A stretch of DNA of 64,000 nucleotides from Competibacter_A sp037045685 (GTDB lineage: Bacteria; Pseudomonadota; Gammaproteobacteria; Competibacterales; Competibacteraceae). Below the pieces are notes generated by a model. The model saw nothing but the letters and a program-made list of their open reading frames with translations, was not told the DNA's origin and did not search any database. A program made the translations under genes and the position numbers. This document shows positions 19,880 to 28,690 of the stretch, piece after piece (position 1 is the first letter of the stretch; every line of letters starts with the position of its first letter). The stretch is from positions 541,764 through 605,763 of the forward strand of contig JBAOII010000023.1 in assembly GCA_037045685.1 (NCBI GenBank), given 5' to 3'.

Positions 19880-21325
19880 TTATCCGGTCAACAGCCGTTC
19901 CAGCGAGCGCAAATCCAGATGCTCGGCGATGGCATCGGCCAGCCGGTCGATGCCATCTTCCCGCAATTGCCGGTAATCCGGCGTTTCCCGCACCGCCAGG
20001 CCGGCCCAGCGCAGCAGCGCGTCGCGGGCTGGCGCGGCATCGAACAGGCCGTGCAGGTAGCGTCCCGAGCAATCTGGCCGTCGCCCGACAACACGCCGTC
20101 TAGCCGCCCGTCATTCAGCCGAACCGCCGGCCGGTCCAACGCCGGGCCGGTGCTGACCCCGGCGTGAATTTCGTAGCCGGTCACGAAGGCATCGTCGAAC
20201 AGAAAGCCGACCCTCGACCCGATGCAGTTGTTTTTCCGGTTCCAGCGTGGTCTCGAAATCCAGGAAGCCGAGACCGGGACTGCTGCCCGGTTCGCCTTCC
20301 AAACCATTGGGATCGTGGACCCGGCGCCCCAGCATTTGAAAGCCGCCGCAAATGCCGATCAGTTTGCCGCCGTAGCGCAGATGGCGATGGATATCTTTAT
20401 CCCAACCCTGTTCGTGGAGTCGGCGCAGATCGCCGCGCGTGCTTTTGCTGCCGGGCAGGATGATCAGATCGGCGGGTGGAATGGCCTCGCCCGGTCGAAT
20501 CCAATGCACTTCGACTTGCGGATGCAGCCGCAGCGGATCGAAATCGGTGTGATTGCTGATCCGCGCCAGCACCGGCACCGCGACCCGCAGCCGTTCGGCG
20601 TCCTTGGCGATGCCGGATTCACGCGGCAGGGCGTCCTCGGCTTCGAGATGCAGCCCTTGCAGGTAGGGCAGCACGCCCAATACCGGCTTGCCGGTTTCTT
20701 GGGTCAGCCAGTCCAGCCCCGGCGTGAGAAGGCTGACATCGCCCCGGAAGCGGTTGATGATCAGGCCGGTGATACGCGCCCGTTCGCTGAGCGCCAGCAG
20801 GGCCAGCGTGCCGTACAGATGGGCGAACACGCCGCCCCGGTCGATGTCGCTGACCAGCCACACCGGGCAATCGACCGCTTCGGCGAAACCCATGTTGGCG
20901 ATGTCCTTGTCGCGCAAATTGATTTCCGCCGGGCTGCCGGCGCCTTCCACCAGCACGAATTCGTAGGCGGCGCGCAGCCGCTCGTAGGATTCCAGCACCG
21001 CCCGCATCGCCACCGGCTTGTAGTCGTGATAGCGGCGGGCGTCCATGTTGGTCAGCGCCTTGCCGTGGATGATGACCTGCGCGCCGATGTCGGTGTTGGG
21101 TTTGAGCAGCACCGGGTTCATGTCGGTGTGCGGCTCCAGAAAAGCGGCTTGCGCCTGCACCGCCTGGGCGCGGCCGATTTCGCCGCCGTCCACGGTGACG
21201 GCGCTGTTCAGGGCCATGTTCTGCGGCTTGAAGGGAACCACCCGCACGCCGCGCCGCGCCAGCAATCGGCACAGGCCGGCGACCATGACGCTTTTGCCGG
21301 CGTCGGAGGTGGTGCCCTGAATCAT
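19880..21325 (-). CDS. cobQ: Cobyric acid synthase CobQ, with two compensating frameshifts
   Basis: Amidates four side chains of adenosylcobyrinic acid diamide. The N-terminal dethiobiotin-synthase-like half (MIQGTTSDAGKS, FKPQNMALNS) and the glutaminase half with Cys in GICGGFQMLG are clear. The frame breaks at 20203-20205, where an extra A in AAA (T on the coding strand) shifts GRLLFDD, and returns at 20061-20080, where one base is missing; the end then reads GRYLHGLFDAAPARDALLRW and stops at 19880. The first and last segments are in the same frame. Everything outside the 130-base shifted stretch is well conserved, so sequencing error is likely. Start ATG at 21325. Confidence 0.88.
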
Positions 21326-21339
21326 GAGGGTTTTGGAAT

Positions 21340-21585
21340 TTAGCTTTCCAATTGCGCCCACGTTTTCATATCCTGATCTAAATCCGATATATCGTAGTGA
21401 GGTGCGATATGCCGGCTTGCCAACAGTTGACGAAATTCCCACAGACTCATATTCGCCAGTTCGCGGGCGTGGCCTATCGAGAGATGCCGTTGTTGGTAGA
21501 GTTGCACGGCAAGCTCTATCTTAAGTTCGTCGGCGGTTGTCCGTGCGGCGTACAGTAATTGTTGGAGGGTTAACTTTCTGCCCAT
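21340..21585 (-). CDS. UPF0175-family small protein
   Basis: An 81-residue protein with the UPF0175 pattern: ELKIELAVQLYQQRHLSIGHARELANMSLWEFRQLLASRHI. Family members look like a ribbon-helix-helix or helix-turn-helix variant and are often paired with PIN-domain toxins (DUF3368); no PIN gene is next to it here. Its start overlaps the end of the upstream gene by 16 bases, and it is the last gene of the 21340-24875 cassette, 14 bases before cobQ. It may be the regulator or antidote of that cassette. Confidence 0.82.
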   Translation of the reverse strand: MGRKLTLQQLLYAARTTADELKIELAVQLYQQRHLSIGHARELANMSLWEFRQLLASRHIAPHYDISDLDQDMKTWAQLES

Positions 21586-22280
21586 AGTTCATTGATTGTG
21601 TGGCAGGAATAAGAATCTAATGTAAAATCCCAAAAAGTTTTTGGGCATTCAACAAATATTTTGTCAAACGGTAGCGACCCACTTAGACCAACAAGCTGTT
21701 GGTGAAATAAACTGGCTGCTTTATCTTCTTCTACTGCGGGAAGTGGCCAATTTTCGTAGATAACCAGCCAGTTATTTTGGAACTTTCGAAAATCGGGATT
21801 TACATAATTTATTATCTTTTTCAAAGAGAAGTAGATCATTACCTCAGCCCATTCTCTTTCGGCAGAGTCACCAGCCCATAAACTTCCTTTAGATTGACCG
21901 AGGGCGATTCGATTAATTTCGTCGTTTGGCCGACGAGATTCCCCAGGTTGGAATCGCTCTATATGCCGCAGGTTATCATACCCCTTATGCTGTGCTAAAG
22001 CATCAACCCGTGCCCAATTTTCAGGTACAGCCTCAGTAATTTCAATGCCTATGCAAACGGTTGGCATGGATAGAACAAAATCCGGGCGATCCTCGTGTTT
22101 AATTTGTAAGGGGTAGTCGAATAGGTCAGTTTCAGCATAAGTAGCAAGCAAGCGGCAAATTGACCATCGTTCACATTGCTTGGTTGTTCTGCCCTCTGTG
22201 CGTAGGGGAACTGATATGTCAATAGTGCGTAATTGCTTTAATAAATCGGTAGATGAGTGAGCAGTCACTGAATCAATCAT
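21570..22280 (-). CDS. Unknown protein with possible nuclease-fold motif
   Basis: A 236-residue protein I do not recognise. The stretch RPDFVLSMPTVCIGIEITEA has the Asp ... Glu-x-Thr spacing of some PD-(D/E)xK nucleases, with an upstream Glu in LLATYAE, but the match is weak. The base composition is clearly poorer in GC than its neighbours, suggesting recent arrival. Its ATG overlaps the repeat-protein stop by 4 bases (ATGA) and its end overlaps the UPF0175 gene by 16. This tight coupling argues that it works with both. Confidence 0.7.
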   Translation of the reverse strand: MIDSVTAHSSTDLLKQLRTIDISVPLRTEGRTTKQCERWSICRLLATYAETDLFDYPLQIKHEDRPDFVLSMPTVCIGIEITEAVPENWARVDALAQHKGYDNLRHIERFQPGESRRPNDEINRIALGQSKGSLWAGDSAEREWAEVMIYFSLKKIINYVNPDFRKFQNNWLVIYENWPLPAVEEDKAASLFHQQLVGLSGSLPFDKIFVECPKTFWDFTLDSYSCHTINELWAES

Positions 22281-23470
22281 TTTGAAAGGCTTAGAAAATC
22301 AAATTCGCCCATCAACCGATCAATTTGCTCCGGTGTCAGGGACCGAACATTGCCATCGTAATGCTGAGCAACGCAATTTACATCCCATCGGTCGGCAAAT
22401 CGATCATAGAAAGAGTGTGACCAAGGCAGCGTCGCGTTCCAGCTCAAGCCTCTCCAATCCCAGCGGTCGGCGTGGCGAGCGATGAGCGCCTCGCTCCACG
22501 GCAGCGCCTCGTTCTCGCTCAAGCCACACCAATCCCAGCGGTCGGCGTAGCGGTCGATGAGCGCCTCGCTCCACGGCAGCGCCACGTTCTGGCCCAAGCC
22601 ATACCAGTCCCAGCGGTCGGCGAAGCGATCGATGAGCGCCTCGCTCCACGGCAGCGCCTTGTTCTGGCTCAAGCCATACCAGTCCCACTTGAGGCGGTCG
22701 GCGAAGCGGTCAATGAGCGCCTCGCTCCAAGGCAGCGCATTGTTATAGCTCAAAGAATGCCAGTCCCATTTATCTGCGTAGCGGTCGATCAGCGCTTCGC
22801 TCCAAGGTAGCCCGGCGTTACTGCTTAATCCATCGTGTGCCCAGTTCCAACGCTCAGCGTAGCGGTCGATTAGCGCTTCACTCCAAGGCAAGCCAGGATT
22901 ACCGCTCAAATCGGGTGTGCAATCATCGTATTGGGGTCCCAACCAAATCCAGGATTCGACATATCGCTCGATCAGCGCCTCACTCCAAGGTAGCGCAGGA
23001 TTCCAGCTTAACCATTGCCAATGCCACTGTTCGACATAGTGATCGATAAGGGCCTCGCTCCAGGGTAGCGCCTCGTTCCAACTCAGGCCGCGCCAGTCCC
23101 AGCGGTCGGCGAAGCGGTCGATGAGGGCCTTACTCCAAGGTAGAGATGTACTTCTACCCAATGTATGCCAACACCAGCATTCGGCAAAATGCTCAATGAA
23201 GTCTTCACTCCAGGGTAGGGATTCATTTCCACTTAATCCAGTCCATTTCCAATCCCACAAATCGGCATAGCGCCCAATCATCTCTTCATTCAACGGGTAA
23301 TGTCGCGTCACCACCAACCGAAAAAACTCCGGGTGCCGCCTAAAGAACGCCTCGGCTTCCTGCCGCTCCAACTCCCCCAACACCCGGTTAGCGATGCGGG
23401 TGCGCCGCTCGATGTGCGCGGGCAAACCGCTACTGGAACCGGGTACCAGCGCCCGTTCAGAATCCATCAT
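22277..23470 (-). CDS. Tryptophan-rich 24-residue tandem repeat protein
   Basis: A 397-residue protein: about 70 N-terminal residues (ERRTRIANRVLGELERQEAEAFFRRHPEFF), then eleven or twelve tandem repeats of the type LPWSEALIDRYADRWDW followed by GLSxNxA, each about 24 residues, and a short C-terminal cap. The repeats look helical and would form a solenoid with conserved Trp. No enzymatic motif is present; a binding scaffold is the likely role. ATG at 23470 (or 23467) overlaps the end of the phospholipase D gene by 14 bases. Internal repeats are most alike near the 3' end. Confidence 0.8.
   Translation of the reverse strand: MMDSERALVPGSSSGLPAHIERRTRIANRVLGELERQEAEAFFRRHPEFFRLVVTRHYPLNEEMIGRYADLWDWKWTGLSGNESLPWSEDFIEHFAECWCWHTLGRSTSLPWSKALIDRFADRWDWRGLSWNEALPWSEALIDHYVEQWHWQWLSWNPALPWSEALIERYVESWIWLGPQYDDCTPDLSGNPGLPWSEALIDRYAERWNWAHDGLSSNAGLPWSEALIDRYADKWDWHSLSYNNALPWSEALIDRFADRLKWDWYGLSQNKALPWSEALIDRFADRWDWYGLGQNVALPWSEALIDRYADRWDWCGLSENEALPWSEALIARHADRWDWRGLSWNATLPWSHSFYDRFADRWDVNCVAQHYDGNVRSLTPEQIDRLMGEFDFLSLSK
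22480..23260. repeat. In-frame 72-bp tandem coding repeats
   Basis: DNA repeats of about 72 bases (multiples of a 24-codon unit) that encode the solenoid of the repeat protein. Copies around 22484-22700 are nearly identical (shared core GAGCGCCTCGCTCCACGGCA), while those beyond 22750 have diverged, which indicates recent expansion at the C-terminal end. Confidence 0.85.
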
Positions 23471-24875
23471 CGTCCTCTTCCTCCTCCAATTGCGCCCGCA
23501 GCCGCTCGACATCTTCGGCCAAACGCTGGCGGGCTTCGGCAAAATACCGCTCCCAGTCGGCGATACCGGCCAATGTGCGGTAAGTTTCATGGGCGCGCAG
23601 GCTCTTGAGCACGGCCAGCAAGCGTTCCACCTCCAGCCGCAACTGCGCCACCCGCCGACGGAGTTGATCGCCCTCGGTCAGCACCGTGGCCGGATCGGCG
23701 AACGGCCGCCCGCTCTTGAGTTGCCGATGCAGCCGGCGCAGGGTGTCCAAATCGCCCTGCTGGTACGCCGCCCGCACCCGAACGAACAACGCCTCAGCCT
23801 GCGCCTTGTCCGCCTCCGTCACCCGATCCGGATGGCACTGCATACAGGCTTCCCGGAACAGCCGCTTGAGTTCCGCCTGCTGGTCGGGATCGAGCCGGGG
23901 CGCTTCGGGCATTCGCTCGACTTCCTCCCGGCTGTGCTGATAGTCGGCGTAGTCGTCCCGAGCGTGGGCGTGAGCCTCCCGATCCGCCGCCGTCGCGTCG
24001 CCCCGGTCGGCTCGCCGCTGCCAGTAAAGTTGCCGCAAGCGCAACGATTCTTCCAGCAGATCGCCCAGCGCCTCCTGCTGGCGACGGGCGAACTCGTGAA
24101 TCAACCGCTCCGTTTCTGCCTGCTCCTGGCTCAAGGCCACCACCTGCGCCTCCAGCGTGCGCAGATCCAATCGCAGCGCCGCCAGCTCGGGATCTTCATA
24201 CGGCATCAGCGCCAAACCCCGCGCCAGCAACGCCGCCAAACCGGCCTGTGCCGCCGCCCAGTCCCGCCGCTGCAATTGATCCAACAGTTCAGCAATCGCC
24301 GGCAACGACCGGGCCGCTTCCAGGCGTGACACCTGCGCCGCCAGCATCTCAAAATCGTCCAACAACAGCAGGTTGTGGACGACCTCCAGCCGGCGCAGCA
24401 ATTGCCGGCTGTCCAGCGCCGGAGCGCGCGACCGCAAGCGGTGCTTGTCCAACAACTGCGCGAACGCCTCGGTATATCCGGCCGCCAGCGCCGCATCGCC
24501 CCGCACCCGCAAAATGTTTTCGTCGGCCCGGCTGGCGCGGCGGGTCCAGTTGTAGGAACCGGTGATCACCCCGTCCTCGTCGATCACGCAGAACTTGTGA
24601 TGCAGCGAACCTTGCCCGCTCTCGCCCTCGGGAATCCAGAACACTTCACCGCCCGCCGCCCGCAGCCGCTCCAGATTCAAGCCGGACCGGCGGTTGATCG
24701 CGTCGTCCAGTAACGCCAGCCGAACCCGGCAGCCGCGCCGGGCGGCCTTGAGCAGCGCCTCAAACAAAGTCGGATCGGTCAGCCAAGCCACCGCCGCTTC
24801 GATGGACCGCTGGGCGCTATCCAGTTCGGCGACGATGGCCGGTGCGATGTCCGTGAAATGCGCTTGGACGTTCAT
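23457..24875 (-). CDS. Phospholipase D-like protein with J-domain-like C-terminus
   Basis: A 472-residue protein. Residues 1-120 are a single PLD/Nuc-type domain with the HxKxxxxD motif (His92, Lys94, Asp99) and the following GSYNWT block; one motif per chain implies a dimeric active site. The middle is long coiled helix. Near residues 325-385 a J-domain-like helix pair carries the HPD tripeptide (QCHPDRVTEADKAQAEALF), followed by another coiled coil and an acidic tail (EEEEDDDGF). It could cleave nucleic acid or phospholipid. It heads the four-gene overlapping cassette that runs to 21340. Confidence 0.82.
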   Translation of the reverse strand: MNVQAHFTDIAPAIVAELDSAQRSIEAAVAWLTDPTLFEALLKAARRGCRVRLALLDDAINRRSGLNLERLRAAGGEVFWIPEGESGQGSLHHKFCVIDEDGVITGSYNWTRRASRADENILRVRGDAALAAGYTEAFAQLLDKHRLRSRAPALDSRQLLRRLEVVHNLLLLDDFEMLAAQVSRLEAARSLPAIAELLDQLQRRDWAAAQAGLAALLARGLALMPYEDPELAALRLDLRTLEAQVVALSQEQAETERLIHEFARRQQEALGDLLEESLRLRQLYWQRRADRGDATAADREAHAHARDDYADYQHSREEVERMPEAPRLDPDQQAELKRLFREACMQCHPDRVTEADKAQAEALFVRVRAAYQQGDLDTLRRLHRQLKSGRPFADPATVLTEGDQLRRRVAQLRLEVERLLAVLKSLRAHETYRTLAGIADWERYFAEARQRLAEDVERLRAQLEEEEDDDGF

Positions 24876-24972
24876 GATGGAATTGGCTGGAGGGTAAGGA
24901 ATCAGGATTTTGACTGAATCGCTCGGTTTTTGGCTACACTAGCTCCCTTCATAATCCCGAATATCTCAAGGC

Positions 24973-25024
24973 AATTGAAAAAGAATTCTCACCCTCAACG
25001 CTTCTACCAAAAGGCGAGGGGGAC
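24973..25024. repeat. Dispersed GC-rich repeat, partial copy 2
   Basis: Starts TTGAAAAAGAATTCTCACC and ends GGCGAGGGGGA directly before the cbiB start, matching the ends of the repeat at 17211 and 26950 with the middle missing. The divergent 152-base region 24876-25027 has no other recognised element. Confidence 0.5.
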
Positions 25025-25027
25025 TTT

Positions 25028-25954
25028 ATGTTGACCGCGCTGCTGTGCGTCGGCGCGGTGCTGCTCGACTGGCGATTGGGCGAACCGCCGAGTCGCTGGC
25101 ATCCGCTGGTCGGTTTCGGTTGGTTGGCCCGGCGGGTGGAAGCGCTCGGTTACGGACCGCCCGAGTTGCGCGCCGATTTGCGGCGTGGCCGTGGCGTCGG
25201 CGCGGTGATCGCGCTGCTGGTGCCGTTCACCGTCGCCGCTTGGCTGCTGGCGGCCATTCCGTTACTCGGTTTGGCGGTGGCGCTGGGGTTGCTCTATCTC
25301 GCCATCGGCGCACGCAGTCTGACGGAACACGCCGAAGCGGTGGCGGCGGCGCTGCAAGCGGGCGATTTGCCGCTGGCGCGCGAGCGGGTCGGCCGGATCG
25401 TCAGCCGCGATACCGACGATCTCGACGAGGAGCAGATCAGCCGGGCCACGGTGGAATCGGTGTTGGAAAACGGTTGCGACGCGGTGTTCGGCGCGCTGTT
25501 CTGGTTCGTGTTGGCGTGGGCGCCGGGCGTGGTGTTGTACCGGCTGGCCAACACGCTCGATGCGATGTGGGGCTATCGGACGCCGTGCTACCGGGATTTC
25601 GGCTGGGCGGCGGCCCGGCTGGACGACGTGCTGAACTGGGCGCCGGCGCGCTTGACCGCGCTGAGCTACGCGCTTGTTGGAGCGAAACCGGCCTTGGCTT
25701 GGCGCTGTTGGCGGGAACAGGCTCCGTTCTGGAAAAGCCCCAACGCCGGCCCAGTCATGGCGGCGGGCGCGGGTGCGCTGGGCTTGGCGCTGGGCGGACA
25801 AGCCCGCTATCACGGCGAATGGCAACAGCGTCCCGCGCTGGGCGAAGGTCTGGCGCCCCGCGCCGAGGATATCGGCCGGGCGGTGGCGCTGATACGGCGG
25901 GCCTTGTGGCTGTGGCTGGCGGTGATCGTGTCGGGAGGGCTGATCCTTGCTTGA
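25028..25954 (+). CDS. cbiB: Adenosylcobinamide-phosphate synthase
   Basis: A 308-residue membrane enzyme (CbiB, also called CobD) that joins aminopropanol phosphate to adenosylcobyric acid. Family blocks seen: LDWRLGEPPSRWHPLVGFGWL near the start in two halves, VGRIVSRDTDDLDEEQI, ATVESVLENGCDAVFGALFW, NTLDAMWGYR and WKSPNAGPVMAAGAGAL. Several hydrophobic segments fit the inner membrane. It overlaps the aminotransferase-like gene cobD by 8 bases, so synthesis and attachment of the aminopropanol arm are coupled. Confidence 0.94.
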   Translation: MLTALLCVGAVLLDWRLGEPPSRWHPLVGFGWLARRVEALGYGPPELRADLRRGRGVGAVIALLVPFTVAAWLLAAIPLLGLAVALGLLYLAIGARSLTEHAEAVAAALQAGDLPLARERVGRIVSRDTDDLDEEQISRATVESVLENGCDAVFGALFWFVLAWAPGVVLYRLANTLDAMWGYRTPCYRDFGWAAARLDDVLNWAPARLTALSYALVGAKPALAWRCWREQAPFWKSPNAGPVMAAGAGALGLALGGQARYHGEWQQRPALGEGLAPRAEDIGRAVALIRRALWLWLAVIVSGGLILA

Positions 25955-26948
25955 GCACGGTGGCGCGCTGCGCGCGGCGGCGGCTTGTTACCGGATTCCG
26001 CCCAGCGATTGGCTGGATCTGTCCACCGGCATCAACCCCAACGGCTGGCCGGTGCCGACGATTCCCGCGATGGTCTGGCAGCGATTGCCGGAACCGGACG
26101 ACGGCCTGGAAAGCGCGGCGGCGGCTTATTACGGAACTCCACACCTGTTACCGGTGGCCGGTTCGCAAGCGGCCATCCAGACGTTGCCGCTGTTGCGCGA
26201 TCCCGGCCGGGTCGGCGTGCTGAGTCCCACCTATGCCGAGCACGCCCACGCTTGGCGGCGGACCGGGCATCGGGTGGAGTTGCTGGCGGCGGCGGAGTCG
26301 GATGCGGCGCTGGATGGGTTGAACGCGCTGGTGGCGGTCAATCCCAACAATCCCACCGGCGCCCGCTTCTCGGTGGCGACTTTGCTCGACTGGCGGGCGC
26401 GGCTGGCGGCGCGAGGCGGTTGGCTGGTGGTGGACGAGGCGTTCGTGGACGCGACTCCGGCGGAGAGCTTGGCGGTTCATGTTGGCCTGCCGGGTTTGAT
26501 CGTGTTGCGTTCGCTGGGCAAATTCTTCGGGCTGGCGGGCGCGCGGGTCGGGTTCGTGCTGGCGGAACCCGCGTTGCTGGAACGGGTGTCGGAGCAGTTG
26601 GGACCGTGGACGGTAACCGGTCCCGGCCGTTGGGTGGCGACGCAAGCCTTGGCCGACCGCGCTTGGCAGGAAGAAACGCGACTCCGGCTCGCCCAATCCG
26701 GCAAGCGGCTGGCGGATTTGCTCGGCCGGCAAGGTCTGGCGGTGGCGGGCGGCGCGTCCCTTTTTCAATGGGTTCCATCGCCGGATGCCGAATTCTGGCA
26801 GGACGCCTTGGCACGGCGCGGCATTCTGGTCCGGCGCTTCGCCGATCCCTCGGGGTTGCGGTTCGGGCTGCCGGGACCGGAACCGGCTTGGCGGCGGTTG
26901 GAGCGGGCGCTGGTCGGGATTCGCGCCGAACGGTTACGCGGGTTGTGA
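25947..26948 (+). CDS. cobD: L-threonine-phosphate decarboxylase
   Basis: PLP-dependent enzyme of 333 residues in the histidinol-phosphate aminotransferase-like fold that makes aminopropanol phosphate for B12 (called CobD in Salmonella, CobC in Pseudomonas). Seen: DLSTGINPNGWP, AVNPNNPTGA, VVDEAFVD and the PLP lysine in LRSLGKFFGLAGARVGF (near 191). It begins with TTG at 25947 inside the end of cbiB; LEHGGAL at the N-terminus is typical for the family, supporting this start. Confidence 0.92.
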   Translation: MLEHGGALRAAAACYRIPPSDWLDLSTGINPNGWPVPTIPAMVWQRLPEPDDGLESAAAAYYGTPHLLPVAGSQAAIQTLPLLRDPGRVGVLSPTYAEHAHAWRRTGHRVELLAAAESDAALDGLNALVAVNPNNPTGARFSVATLLDWRARLAARGGWLVVDEAFVDATPAESLAVHVGLPGLIVLRSLGKFFGLAGARVGFVLAEPALLERVSEQLGPWTVTGPGRWVATQALADRAWQEETRLRLAQSGKRLADLLGRQGLAVAGGASLFQWVPSPDAEFWQDALARRGILVRRFADPSGLRFGLPGPEPAWRRLERALVGIRAERLRGL

Positions 26949-26949
26949 T

Positions 26950-27066
26950 GCTTGGCTCCCCTCGCCCTCCGGGAGCGGGTTAGGGCGAGGGGCTAATCTC
27001 TTGAAAAAACCCTCACCTCCCCGCCCCTCTCCCGAGGGCGAGGGGAGTTTTCGTACAGGCTCTTGG
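26950..27066. repeat. Dispersed GC-rich repeat, copy 3
   Basis: Two hairpin-forming halves: CTCCCCTCGCCCTCCGGGAG..GGCGAGGGG, then TTGAAAAAACCCTCACC..CGAGGGCGAGGGGAG and GTACAGGCTCTTGGCAAG. The second half is closely related to the copy at 17211. It fills the space between cobD and cobA. Confidence 0.7.
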
Positions 27067-27073
27067 CAAGACC

Positions 27074-27860
27074 ATGACAAAACAACTGAAATCACACCAA
27101 GATCGGCCCCCGGTCGGCGAAGTGTATCTGGTGGGCGCCGGCCCCGGCGATCCCGAACTGCTGACCCTGAAAGCGGTGCGGCTGATGAAGCGGGCCGATG
27201 TCGCGGTCCACGACCGGCTGATCGGCCCCGCGATTTTGGAATTGCTGGAGCCGCGCGTCGAACGGATTTTCGTCGGCAAGGAACCGGATCATCACACCTT
27301 GCCGCAGGACGAAATCAATCAATTGCTGGTGGACTTGGCCTTGCAGGGCAAGCGGGTCTTGCGGCTCAAGGGCGGCGACCCGTTCATCTTCGGGCGCGGT
27401 GGCGAGGAAATCGAGACGCTGACGGCGGCCGGCATTCCCGTTTCAGGTGGTGCCAGGAGTCACCGCCGCCGCCGGCTGCGCGGCCTACGCCGGTATTCCG
27501 CTGACCCATCGCGATCACGCCCAGGCGTGCGTGTTCGTGACCGGCCATCTCAAAGAAGGCGCGCTCGATTTGAACTGGCCGGCGCTGGCGCAGCCCCGGC
27601 AGACGGTGGTGTTCTACATGGGGCTGAAGAGCGTCCATCACATCTGCGAGAAATTGCGCGAACACGGCGTGGCGGGCGAGATGCCGGTGGCGCTGGTGGA
27701 GCAGGGAACCACTCAGCGACAGCGGGTGTATTGCGCGACTCTCGCCACCCTGCCCGCCGCGATTCAAGATGCCCGGATTCGCTCCCCGGCGCTGTTGATC
27801 GTCGGCGAAGTGGTGAACTTGCGCTCGCGACTAGCTTGGTTCGAGCCGGCTTCTCCGTGA
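27074..27860 (+). CDS. cobA: Uroporphyrinogen-III C-methyltransferase, single frameshift
   Basis: SUMT enzyme that adds two methyl groups to uroporphyrinogen III and so commits it to sirohaem or B12. Seen: VYLVGAGPGDPELLTLKA, the LKGGDPFIFGRGGEE block, and, in another frame, VVPGVTAAAGCAAYAGIPLTHR, VFYMGLKS and PALLIVGEVV. An extra T in the TTT at 27441-27443 breaks GIPVQVVPGVT; removing it restores about 262 residues of standard length. Both halves are highly conserved, so this may be a read error. Start ATG 27074; last gene of the corrinoid cluster. Confidence 0.9.
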
Positions 27861-27861
27861 A

Positions 27862-28506
<645 letters not shown>

Positions 28507-28690
28507 GATCGCCTCTTGCAGACTGAAGAGCACATAGGCCATTTGATCGGAAAAAACAAAGAAGTTCAGCGCGTTGATTGACGTTTGACCGCGCTGGGTC
28601 CGGGTTCCGCGCCCGATGGCATGGAGAGCCTCGGCGGGACTTGCTAGAATCGCTGCCCTTGCGCCGACCACCATCACTGAAGGAGCGATT

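Noticed and set aside
20222..21343. 373-codon rightward frame opposite cobQ
   Set aside because: cobQ motifs on the minus strand are clear; the opposite frame has no recognisable domain.
21340..21585. Complete toxin-antitoxin pair with UPF0175
   Set aside because: No PIN-domain gene is adjacent; the neighbouring 21570 gene does not show PIN acidic residues.
22480..23260. CRISPR array
   Set aside because: The repeats are directly adjacent, 72 bases, in frame and coding; there are no unique spacers and no cas genes.
26950..27066. Rho-independent terminator for cobD
   Set aside because: It has hairpins but lacks a T-run, and matches the dispersed repeat family seen elsewhere.
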